From Acetivibrio sp964564015 (lineage in GTDB: Bacteria; Bacillota; Clostridia; Acetivibrionales; Acetivibrionaceae), in contig CAZLZR010000016.1 of NCBI GenBank assembly GCA_964564015.1, positions 1-64,000 of the forward strand: DNA of 64,000 nt, given 5' to 3'. Below the pieces are notes generated by a model, which ran no database searches, was not told the DNA's origin, and saw nothing but the letters and a program-made list of their open reading frames with translations. Every line of letters begins with the position of its first letter. The first letter of the stretch is position 1. The position numbers and the translations under genes are program-made. Shown here piece by piece: positions 43,686 to 52,214 of the stretch.

Positions 43686-44008
43686 AATAACCATTCTCCT
43701 TAAACAATATTTAAGTAAAGTCATTTCTAAAAACAACATAGGTCGCATAGGCGAGAAGCTCAGCGGAACGACCAGCCTATACAATATTTACAGCGCAATG
43801 CCAATCACGGAAGCAAACGCTTCCAAACAGAAGAACATTATTTTGCTATACAAAATATGCAATTCAAATTTTCTGAAATGGCAATTGACCAGTTGTTTTT
43901 TAGATTTCCTAACTGAACTTAAAATCATTTTATCAAATTTATCTATTGGGGTAAACATTTTAACTAAAAAAGCTATGTCAAAAGACATAGCCTTAACTTC
44001 CTTACTAT
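43686..44008. other. intergenic region with inverted repeat GGAAGC..GCTTCC
   Basis: No gene is supported in this 335-base gap. GGAAGCAAACGCTTCC near 43806-43821 is a perfect 6+6 inverted repeat of the LacI/CcpA-operator kind, about 120 bases upstream of the regulator gene. A terminator follows near 43970. Confidence 0.35.
43970..43998 (-). terminator. terminator of the small coiled-coil gene
   Basis: GGCTATGTC-TTTT-GACATAGC is followed by T6 on the minus strand. Confidence 0.88.
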
Positions 44009-44020
44009 TTATACCTTAAC

Positions 44021-44209
44021 TTAGTTTATTATCTCAGTACGAATAGGTAAACTATTTAAAACAATATTCTGAATTTTTATCTCCTCTTGCAATTTTTTCT
44101 GTTCTTCCTTTAATTCACTGAGACATTCCAATATTTTTTTGCTATTATCAAGCACCAACTTAAGCATATCTTCTATGTCACTGTAAGATTCTATATTCCC
44201 CTTTTTCAT
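44021..44209 (-). CDS. small coiled-coil protein
   Basis: A 62-residue protein of heptad character (VLDNSKKILECLSELKEEQKKLQEEIKIQNIVL). GGGGGAGA lies before the ATG at 44209. It has its own terminator, so it is probably expressed. Function unknown. Confidence 0.6.
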   Translation of the reverse strand: MKKGNIESYSDIEDMLKLVLDNSKKILECLSELKEEQKKLQEEIKIQNIVLNSLPIRTEIIN

Positions 44210-44407
44210 TGTTATCTCCCCCAAACCAAAATTATTTATATAAAAAACATTGTCAATAATTAAACATATAAATGATTATAACAAATTTTTTCATTTTGTG
44301 AATATTTTTCGTACATTTTTTTAATCATATTTGATGTTGACTTACATTTAGCGTTATGATAACTTAAACAGTGTAAGACTAAATATTGCATGATGGAGGC
44401 AATCTAA

Positions 44408-44749
44408 ATGGCTGGTATTGGCTTTACCCAAATTATAGTTGGAATACTCGTTTGTGTTGCTTTGGTTCTTCTTTGTCTCATATTATTTAACAAAAACAAA
44501 ACTAAATCCAAGGAACCCGGAATAGAAACCGAGCGTAGTAAACCTGATGCCACAGATGCGGAAATTCAGACCGAAAACAAAGATTTGTCCGATGACTCTC
44601 TTGTTGCTATTCTTACCGCTGCTGTTATGGCAAGTATGCAAAGCACTCCGGACATAAAAATACGGGTAGCTTCATTCCGACGTGTGCCCCAGTCTTCTCC
44701 TATATGGAATACTGTTGGAAGAAGAGAACGTATTGAAAACAAACTCTAA
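44408..44749 (+). CDS. OadG-like small membrane protein
   Basis: A 113-residue protein with one N-terminal helix (IIVGILVCVALVLLCLILF) and the C-terminal motif LVAILTAAVMASM ... RVASFRRVPQSSPIWNTVGR, typical of oxaloacetate or methylmalonyl-CoA decarboxylase gamma subunits (OAD_gamma). These anchor sodium-pump decarboxylases. No alpha, beta or biotin-carrier genes are adjacent, so it is an orphan here. Confidence 0.75.
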   Translation: MAGIGFTQIIVGILVCVALVLLCLILFNKNKTKSKEPGIETERSKPDATDAEIQTENKDLSDDSLVAILTAAVMASMQSTPDIKIRVASFRRVPQSSPIWNTVGRRERIENKL

Positions 44750-44791
44750 CCTCTGGAGCGGAGCACCGGCTTTACATTTTACTTCTTCGGG

Positions 44792-45658
44792 TCAGATTGG
44801 ATTCCTGATTTTAAATATCCTCATTGCATTTTCACCTAAAATCAACCTCTTTTGCTGACCTTCGATTCCCATTCCAATAAATCTGTTTAAGTCATGTTCA
44901 GGGCTTCCCCACGGATAATCCGAACCAAATACAATTCTTCCCGCACCAACCTTGTTAATAACATATTCGACTACTTCATTGTCCGGCCAGCTTGGTTCAT
45001 TTACTTTCAGCAGAGGTGGATAGCCTGTAATAATTATTGAAGTGTCAAAATAAACGTTTTCAAACATATCAGCAATTTTAAAGACATCTCCTATATTTCC
45101 GTCCACCATGTGGGTCAAAACAAAAAGTACATCCGGGTATTTCTTTATAACCGGTATAATCATATCCAGGTCGGCATAATTGTTAATTTTTGCATTAGAC
45201 ACGCGTCCACAGTGAAAGACTATTGGAAATGCTGTCTCGGCAGATATTTTATAGACCTTCTCAAGCCTGTCATCATCAGGATCAAATCCCTGTGCCATAG
45301 GATGAAACTTTATACCCTTTGCTCCGTTTTGTATATATTTCTCCATCAATGTATCCATTGGCTCTTCCATGTCAGGGTGGAAACTTACCAGCGGTACAAG
45401 GCTTTTGTATTTTTTGCCCATTTCAAGGGACCAGCAGTTGTTTTTATGTATAATCTTCGCTGGAGCGAAATTGGCCATTATTGTAAAATCAATTCCAATT
45501 TTATTCATATTTTGCAATACATCTTCAATTGTGCCTGTGCCTGGATTATCAAACTCAATACTATAAATCTTGTTAAATGAAGTCCGTATCTTTTCCGAAA
45601 CTTCATCTGAAGAAAAAGTGTGAACATGCCCGTCAACTACTGTAAATTCTCCTATCAT
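44792..45658 (-). CDS. amidohydrolase-family metal-dependent hydrolase
   Basis: A 288-residue TIM-barrel hydrolase of the Amidohydro_2 type: N-terminal VVDGHVHTFS metal site, GIKFHPMAQGF, PIVFHCGR, VLTHMVDGN and FGSDYPWG with the last metal Asp. The substrate cannot be predicted. Confidence 0.8.
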   Translation of the reverse strand: MIGEFTVVDGHVHTFSSDEVSEKIRTSFNKIYSIEFDNPGTGTIEDVLQNMNKIGIDFTIMANFAPAKIIHKNNCWSLEMGKKYKSLVPLVSFHPDMEEPMDTLMEKYIQNGAKGIKFHPMAQGFDPDDDRLEKVYKISAETAFPIVFHCGRVSNAKINNYADLDMIIPVIKKYPDVLFVLTHMVDGNIGDVFKIADMFENVYFDTSIIITGYPPLLKVNEPSWPDNEVVEYVINKVGAGRIVFGSDYPWGSPEHDLNRFIGMGIEGQQKRLILGENAMRIFKIRNPI

Positions 45659-45837
45659 ATATATTACTTCCCAACTTTATAAATTTTTGCTTTAAGAAAC
45701 ATTATAAATAAATAAAAGCCCATATGCAAATCTATTTTTTTATTGCAGGGTGCACGCTCATAAATTCAGCTATTCACATTGTCCAAAGTTTGCTATAATG
45801 TAATGGTCAAAATAATAAAGAGAAGGAACTGATTGGT

Positions 45838-47046
45838 ATGAAATATGTATTAATTCTTGGTGACGGTATGGCTGATTATCCTGTACCGCAGCTTAACAAT
45901 AAAACCCCTTTGCAATACGCAAAGAAGCCAAATATTGACTTTCTGGCACAGAATGCACAAGTCGGAATGGTTAAAACTGTTCCTGACGGAATTCCGCCCG
46001 GAAGTGATGCCGCAAACCTTTCTGTAATGGGCTTTGATCCCAGAAAATATTATACAGGGCGTTCACCTCTTGAGGCTGTAAGTATGGGGCTCGAATTATC
46101 CGACACCGATGTGGCTCTAAGATGCAATCTGGTTACATTATCCTATGAGGAAGACTATACACAAAAGACAATGGTTGACTACAGCTCTGACGAAATAAGT
46201 TCAGAGGAAGCTAAGGAACTGATTCTGGCAGTTAACACCCAGTTCAGGAAGGATAATATCTGCTTCCATCCGGGAATAAGTTACAGACATTGTATGGTTT
46301 GGGGGAATGGTTTAACCGGTTTGAATCTTACCCCACCTCACGATATATCCGGGAAAAAAATTTCCGACCACTTACCGAAGGGTGAAAATAATAAGTTTAT
46401 TCTTGATATGATGATTAAGAGCTATAGTATATTAAAAGACCATCCTGTCAATAAGGCTCGAGTAGAAAAAGGCCTGAGACCAGCCAACTCCATTTGGCTC
46501 TGGGGTGAGGGCAAAAGACCTTCTTTGGCAAGGTTTGATGAAAAATATGGGATTAAAGGTTCTGTGATTTCTGCTGTCGACCTTATAAAAGGTATAGGTA
46601 TTCTTGCAGGTCTTAGAAATGTTGAAGTAGAAGGTGCAACCGGAAATATTCACACCAACTTTTCAGGAAAAGCCCAGGCGGCATTAAAAGAACTTGAATC
46701 GGGTCAGGACTTCGTTTATCTTCATGTTGAAGCCCCCGATGAATGCGGTCACAGATATGAAATTGAAAACAAAGTGAAATCCATTGAACTGATAGATGAG
46801 CAAATAGTTGGAGCTCTTCTGAAAGGTATGGAAAAGTATGATGACTACAGAATAATGGTTCTACCGGATCATCCCACTCCTCTGAGTTTGAGGACACATA
46901 CTTCCGAGCCGGTACCTTTTCTTATATACCAGAAGAGCAATCCGGTAAAATCATCTCTGAACAGCTATACTGAAGATCTTGCCAAATCTTCGGGCTTTTA
47001 TTTCCCAGATGGCTACAAACTAATGGATCATTTTTTAAAAGGCTGA
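45838..47046 (+). CDS. apgM: cofactor-independent phosphoglycerate mutase, archaeal type
   Basis: A 402-residue alkaline-phosphatase superfamily enzyme interconverting 3- and 2-phosphoglycerate. LILGDGMADYPVPQL, GIPPGSDAANLSVMGFDP (catalytic Ser) and VEAPDECGHRYEIENKVKSIE and VLPDHPTPLSLRTHT metal sites match the ApgM family found in clostridia and archaea. AGAAGGAAC precedes the ATG. Confidence 0.93.
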   Translation: MKYVLILGDGMADYPVPQLNNKTPLQYAKKPNIDFLAQNAQVGMVKTVPDGIPPGSDAANLSVMGFDPRKYYTGRSPLEAVSMGLELSDTDVALRCNLVTLSYEEDYTQKTMVDYSSDEISSEEAKELILAVNTQFRKDNICFHPGISYRHCMVWGNGLTGLNLTPPHDISGKKISDHLPKGENNKFILDMMIKSYSILKDHPVNKARVEKGLRPANSIWLWGEGKRPSLARFDEKYGIKGSVISAVDLIKGIGILAGLRNVEVEGATGNIHTNFSGKAQAALKELESGQDFVYLHVEAPDECGHRYEIENKVKSIELIDEQIVGALLKGMEKYDDYRIMVLPDHPTPLSLRTHTSEPVPFLIYQKSNPVKSSLNSYTEDLAKSSGFYFPDGYKLMDHFLKG

Positions 47047-47078
47047 CATTGGAAATGAACTTTTCTATGCTTGTGCCC

Positions 47079-47161
47079 CGCATATCGTAAAACAATTACG
47101 TTACGGGGCACTTAACACACTAACTATTTCAAGTAGTGCGTGTAATATTGCTTACACGCAC
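47079..47161 (+). terminator. tandem hairpins after apgM
   Basis: TGCCCCG/CGGGGCA with inner CGTAA/TTACG, then at 47136-47161 a perfect GTGCGTGTAA/TTACACGCAC stem with a six-base loop. T-runs are weak. Confidence 0.5.
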
Positions 47162-47220
47162 ATCCCATAAAATCAAACATTTTTAGTTATTCAAAACAGA
47201 TATTTTATTCTTTGTAGTAT

Positions 47221-48228
47221 CTAAATCACCATAACCTTTTGGACAAATAGAGTCAAGCTCTTTAAAAGGTCAAAATCTCCAATAACACCCACATCATTAT
47301 AAACTCTGACAATAGGCCTCTGCGGACTACCGAAATTCTGACTTATAACAACACCATTGAGCCCATTGCTTAATAAAACTGTACAACCGTTAGGATAAAA
47401 AACTATCGTATCCCTGAATTTTTCAACAATCTCAGGATCGAGTACCTGTCCTGACACCGCCAAAATACTTTCAAAAGCCTGGTCTGGCATAAGATATACG
47501 TTATCGGTTTCATAGCCATGAAGAGCATTATCATAATAGTCGGCAACTCTTACTACCCTTGAAAATTCCGAAATATCATTCCCCTTAATTTTTCTCGGGT
47601 AACCCGAGCCATCGTAGTTTTCATGATGCTCATAGCAAACTTTTGATGAATGGAGGTTAAAACCCCTGCAAGCACGCGCAGCTTCAAATCCAACACTTAC
47701 ATGCTCAGGTTTTTCTTTTATAACATTTTCTCTTCCAATGTCATGTAGCAACGCACCTGTAACAAGATCACACAATTGCCCAAAATTATATGACATCTGG
47801 TTTCCTAAAAATGCTGTTATTATCGCCACATTCACACTGTGCTCAATGACAAACTCATCCATCGCATCCGTAGAAAGAATACTTATACCTTTACCCTTAT
47901 ATTCTCTTGTGTACTCAACTATCTTCTTTGCTGCATCTTTGACAGCATATTCATCTATGCCCTTAGAAGCATGGACTCTACTGTAATTATCACTAAGAAC
48001 TTTTGAAACATTGGTTCTTGTCGTATAATCTAGCGGTTGAGTAATTTCTACATCACTAAATCTTTCGTCTTTAATATATACCTTTTGTACTCCCAATTGT
48101 TGAATCTTTGTTATAAAACTTTCGGTAAGTGTTATTCCTGAATTGAGAACGACTTTGCCGCTTGATGCATATATAGGTCTTGCCAATTCCTGACCCGGTT
48201 TTAATGACTTAATACCCACAAGTCTCAT
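47221..48228 (-). CDS. HD-GYP domain protein
   Basis: A 335-residue soluble protein: an N-terminal segment (LVGIKSLKPGQELARPIY) common in HD-GYP proteins, then the HD region (LVTGALLHDIGRENVI) and HHENYDGSGYPRKIKGNDIS. It is a probable c-di-GMP phosphodiesterase, the second in this window. GGAGGT precedes the ATG. Confidence 0.9.
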   Translation of the reverse strand: MRLVGIKSLKPGQELARPIYASSGKVVLNSGITLTESFITKIQQLGVQKVYIKDERFSDVEITQPLDYTTRTNVSKVLSDNYSRVHASKGIDEYAVKDAAKKIVEYTREYKGKGISILSTDAMDEFVIEHSVNVAIITAFLGNQMSYNFGQLCDLVTGALLHDIGRENVIKEKPEHVSVGFEAARACRGFNLHSSKVCYEHHENYDGSGYPRKIKGNDISEFSRVVRVADYYDNALHGYETDNVYLMPDQAFESILAVSGQVLDPEIVEKFRDTIVFYPNGCTVLLSNGLNGVVISQNFGSPQRPIVRVYNDVGVIGDFDLLKSLTLFVQKVMVI

Positions 48229-48601
48229 ATCAGACCTCCGAACTTATTGATTCGATATACTATATAATTCGACATTATTTTAAAAACTCCTAGGATTTTT
48301 GATTTTTTTTTGCATATTTTCTTTTCCTCACAAATTTTTCAACTTCAAGAACTTCGGCTTTTCCAATATTTCAGGCTATAATTTATCCAATACTCTCTAA
48401 TATTTCTAATTTCCAGTCTTTCTGAATGTTAAAAATGCACTTCCTCTGTCCTAAGCCTCGCACACTCTGGAAATTTATTCCGTCACGAGGTGCTATCTTT
48501 CTTTATTTAAAATACTTAAGCATAGTTGTAAACTTTTGTTGACTAATAATTTACAATGTACTAAAATTTTCTTATAAAAATAAATATTTGCGAGGGATAA
48601 T
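48229..48601. other. divergent intergenic region, no gene seen
   Basis: The region is about 370 bases, very AT-rich, between two divergent genes. It should hold both promoters, but none is strong enough to call. No repeat or RNA is recognised. Confidence 0.4.
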
Positions 48602-49426
48602 ATGAAAAGTATTGATAGTAATAAAAACGAATCTGTTTTTGAAAGAATAACAGCTAAATGGTGGTTTTTGGCACTTATTCCTATTATATTTTTCTTTTCT
48701 CCACCATACGTACAAAGGAATGGTTATCCGCTAAGTGATTTTTCTAAATGGTATGAAACAATCGGAATAATCGGTTCTAAAAACTTAACCAGCTTATTTT
48801 CCAGCTATTCCATTATAATGAATTCAGTAGCCATAGTAGCTGTAATTCTTGTATTTGTACTAAAAAACAAATTCAGTAGGTTGTTCTCGATATATATATC
48901 AATAATGATGGTCTTTTACGGTATCACTCAAAACACTTCATACACAGAACAAAACGGCATTGGAATCATTACATGTTCCTATATTGTACTCCCTATTCTT
49001 TCTGGGGTATGGATATGGGAAGCCTTTGCCCGTAAGAACGATTTTGAGAAACCCAAAAATATAAATATATGGACGATAATTGCCTTTTGTGCTGCCCTTT
49101 TTGCTTTTTGGAATCCTATAAATCCTGCAACACTAATGCCGGATTTCAACCCGGTTTATTTGCTCACAAATGGAGGCAACAGCATGTTTTGTACAATGAC
49201 ACCACTGTTTATTTCCGTATTGTTTTTCTTTTATCCCTATATTAACACTGCTGCCCTCAGGGTTACCGGAATAATTGGAGCATCAATCGGATTTATACAA
49301 CTTATGATGCATCTTGTAATAATGGTTAATACAAACTGGTGGATAGGTATTATTCATATACCTGTTTTTACTCTATCTATAGCTGCCGTAATAGTGTCCT
49401 TCAAAGCAAATAAATTGAAAGCTTAG
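48602..49426 (+). CDS. polytopic membrane protein of unknown function
   Basis: A 274-residue protein with about seven membrane helices (first at 19-38: WWFLALIPIIFFFSPP). No family is recognised. It has its own ribosome site (GCGAGGGATAAT) and a strong terminator after it. Confidence 0.6.
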   Translation: MKSIDSNKNESVFERITAKWWFLALIPIIFFFSPPYVQRNGYPLSDFSKWYETIGIIGSKNLTSLFSSYSIIMNSVAIVAVILVFVLKNKFSRLFSIYISIMMVFYGITQNTSYTEQNGIGIITCSYIVLPILSGVWIWEAFARKNDFEKPKNINIWTIIAFCAALFAFWNPINPATLMPDFNPVYLLTNGGNSMFCTMTPLFISVLFFFYPYINTAALRVTGIIGASIGFIQLMMHLVIMVNTNWWIGIIHIPVFTLSIAAVIVSFKANKLKA

Positions 49427-49471
49427 ATAGCGGACATCGAAGCTAAATGGTATATATTATGATTATCAAAA

Positions 49472-49525
49472 GGGAACTGTACACAGTAGTTTAATAAACC
49501 ACTCGTGTACAGCTCCCTTTTTATA
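49472..49525. terminator. bidirectional terminator
   Basis: AAAGGGAaCTGTACAC and GTGTACAGcTCCCTTT form a long stem between convergent genes. Confidence 0.88.
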
Positions 49526-49579
49526 GTATATATGTCTATACAAAAGCAATAATTAGTAGATTATAAATGTTGGTTGAGT

Positions 49580-51688
49580 TTATGGTTTCTGACCTGGAAG
49601 CTCAGCTATATATCCAAGAAGGTATGATCTTATATATCCAAAGTCAATAGAGGTGATTATACCATCTCCGTCAATGTCGGCTGCCTTCAACTGCTCTGAA
49701 TTTAACTTTCTCATTCCAAGTAAATATTGTCTTATTATAGCAAGATCAATGGAATTACAGAATGTATCAAAATTCACATCACCGGGGATAATTTTCGGAG
49801 TATCAACAATCGGTTCTTCACCAAAGATAAGATTATCGCCATCATATACTGTTATATACCTGGTTTTTGCTAAAGTTTGGTTAACAAGTCCCTTTGAGGA
49901 TGGATCATTTGCGCCATTCCACTTATACCCTTGTGGTACTGTTATATTGAACGAGCACTCTCCTGAATGTTCCTCCTCACCGCCAGGATAAATATTTGTA
50001 CCATCCTCGAACTTGAATTTTACAAAGTAAATATTACCCTTATAATTTGTGACAGGTGAAACTATCACAGGAAATTCCGCAAAACTGATATCCACGTTGA
50101 TATCTTCCGGCTTCCCACCATCCATTATATATTCGGATAGATCCATATAATAGTTAAAGGAAAGATCTTTAACAAGTCTTGAAGGCCAACCTGAACGGTT
50201 ATTGCACAATGCTTTTATTTTTGTAGTATTTGTGCTAATACCGCCTCCACCATACTCATCGTAGTTCAGCGCTGCTTCAACAAAGAACTCGTCTTCTTTT
50301 TCTTCAGGTGCAGGGAAATCAGGGATGGGTGTGCCTCCATATTGTAAAGTCATTTTGCAAAGGGCACCCACAAAAGCTGCATTGAAATCACATGCAATTT
50401 CGTTCGAAGCATTAAGAATTTCATCGGTATATGTACCTGTAATATTAGGGCCGCTTATAAGTGCGCCGTACAGTATATGCCTGTTGTTTTCCGGTACTGT
50501 CTTCTGGCCTGACCAGGAACCGTGTGCTGTTCTATGATACGGGTGCTGTGGAGAATTTTCTCCAAAACCTACAACAAAACTCCTTCCTGTGCTTCCTAAA
50601 GCAAAATCTATCTGCGATTTTGCAAAATCATTGTATCTTTCCTTAAGGGTAGGGTCAGATATTGCATCTGCATATAATAATGCCATAAAGGCCGCTGAAG
50701 TTGCATATCTTAATGATCCTATACTATCAAGAAATGCGAGTCCATTTGGAGTATATGGAATTCTTTGACCATCGAATCCAACTGACCAATAGTCCAGGTA
50801 CATTTTCATAAAATCATGATACTCAGGCTTATTTGTAATTTTCGCCAGCATAAGCATTGCACCATAGTGAACATCATCCCAGCATTGAGTCTTTTTATAT
50901 TTCATATAAGTAGTTCCAGGCTCCCTGTTTTGTTCCGGAACATAGGCTTCAGCTTTATCAAGGTAAGTACTATCGTTTGTAGCTATATAAAGCCATACTG
51001 AAGCCCATAGCAACTCATCCCTGAATCCATTATATGAATTATAAAAACCCGACGCTGCATCATATCCCATATCGCTTTTAGTAGCTTCGGAGAGCTCAAA
51101 TAGACTTTTGGCATGCTCCAGGTATGTACTGTTATTTAGAACTTTAGCACCTATTGCAAGGGCTGCCGCCATCCCAGCGGTTACGCAGGTAGGCTTGCCT
51201 GTATAGGAAGGTCTTTTCATTTTCTTTTCAACACACTCGACAGGTCCCCACCAGGAATGGTCTTCCGAACCATTTCCGACCTGATATACTACACTTGTAC
51301 CTTTGTCACAGGCAACAAAGTAGTCCAGAACAAACTTGAGGTTATTTTCCAGATGAATTTTTTGTCCATACTTCTCAATACCGTCACCATATTCATATAA
51401 AGCCCATCCAAGCATTGAAGCTGAGTATGACATTGGCAGGTTAAACTTTACATGGTCACCGGCATCGTACCAACCACCCGTTACATCATCGTTCATTGTA
51501 GAATCCCCACGCCATTGAACACGATTCCAATCAGGAAGTGGCCCTGCCTGCTGACACTCATAGAAGTAGATCGCCTTCTGAAGTGCTTCAGCATAGTTGT
51601 ATGTTGGTGCTGCCGACACGAAGTTTGCAGGAAGTATAACAGCAACCAGCAGAGTAATAGACAATACAAAACACATAATCATTTTCAC
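49580..51688 (-). CDS. cellulosomal GH9 cellulase with CBM3 and dockerin
   Basis: A secreted 702-residue enzyme: signal peptide (1-26, ending FVSA), GH9 catalytic domain (about 28-465) with DVTGGWYDAGDHVKF, HRTAHGSW and the catalytic acid in NASNEIACDFNAAFVGAL, then a CBM3c-like module (to about 625), then a type I dockerin with two calcium repeats (GDVNFDTFCNSIDLAIIRQY and ADIDGDGIITSIDFGYIRSY). GH9-CBM3c enzymes are processive endoglucanases. The dockerin places it on a scaffoldin. The GTG start follows AAGGGGG. Confidence 0.95.
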   Translation of the reverse strand: MKMIMCFVLSITLLVAVILPANFVSAAPTYNYAEALQKAIYFYECQQAGPLPDWNRVQWRGDSTMNDDVTGGWYDAGDHVKFNLPMSYSASMLGWALYEYGDGIEKYGQKIHLENNLKFVLDYFVACDKGTSVVYQVGNGSEDHSWWGPVECVEKKMKRPSYTGKPTCVTAGMAAALAIGAKVLNNSTYLEHAKSLFELSEATKSDMGYDAASGFYNSYNGFRDELLWASVWLYIATNDSTYLDKAEAYVPEQNREPGTTYMKYKKTQCWDDVHYGAMLMLAKITNKPEYHDFMKMYLDYWSVGFDGQRIPYTPNGLAFLDSIGSLRYATSAAFMALLYADAISDPTLKERYNDFAKSQIDFALGSTGRSFVVGFGENSPQHPYHRTAHGSWSGQKTVPENNRHILYGALISGPNITGTYTDEILNASNEIACDFNAAFVGALCKMTLQYGGTPIPDFPAPEEKEDEFFVEAALNYDEYGGGGISTNTTKIKALCNNRSGWPSRLVKDLSFNYYMDLSEYIMDGGKPEDINVDISFAEFPVIVSPVTNYKGNIYFVKFKFEDGTNIYPGGEEEHSGECSFNITVPQGYKWNGANDPSSKGLVNQTLAKTRYITVYDGDNLIFGEEPIVDTPKIIPGDVNFDTFCNSIDLAIIRQYLLGMRKLNSEQLKAADIDGDGIITSIDFGYIRSYLLGYIAELPGQKP

Positions 51689-52214
51689 ACATTATTCCCC
51701 CTTAATTTTTATCAGTAAGTATCAATGATACTTTGTTTATATATTCTATCCATAATAAAAAAAGTAAAGGTTTCAAAAAATTCAATAGTATTCATGACTG
51801 CCAGCGCAGGCAACGATTTCATTATTTTCGTCAAATTTACATTTATCGCCGAAATTTAGTTCAGGATTATTTATCAGGGAAGTTGGTGGTTGAAAAACTC
51901 AGTGTTAAACACTACAAAGAATGGGAGAATTGATATATTTGCGTTTTTTATATAACGTTTAGGGCTAATCAGCACAAATAAGTTCTGTAAATATTTTTTT
52001 CATAGTACATTATGTCATATTTATCCACTACCAGTATTAAATAACCTTAACATAAATATCTAGTATTCAAATACAATTCAATTATATCAAATAGTACCTT
52101 TACTCTGCAATATTTACCTTTAAAAAGAAAAAAAGGCTACTTTACATCATATATATACATAAAAAACAGGCCGTTTTATGCCTGCTTCAAATTTACCATA
52201 ATTCAATAAACGCT
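51689..52214. other. long AT-rich intergenic region upstream of the cellulase
   Basis: No coding region is supported in about 525 bases. It must hold the cellulase promoter. A terminator at 52161-52190 belongs to the next gene. No repeats or RNA are recognised. Confidence 0.5.
52161..52190 (-). terminator. terminator of the PEP-utilising enzyme gene
   Basis: GCAGGC-ATAAAACG-GCCTGT is followed by T6 on the minus strand. Confidence 0.85.

Noticed and set aside
43788..43988. 66-codon ORF before the OmpR-type regulator
   Set aside because: It overlaps the start of a terminator and an inverted repeat and has no ribosome site or family.
51733..51933. 66-codon ORF upstream of the cellulase
   Set aside because: Low-complexity basic and aromatic composition in a promoter region; no ribosome site.
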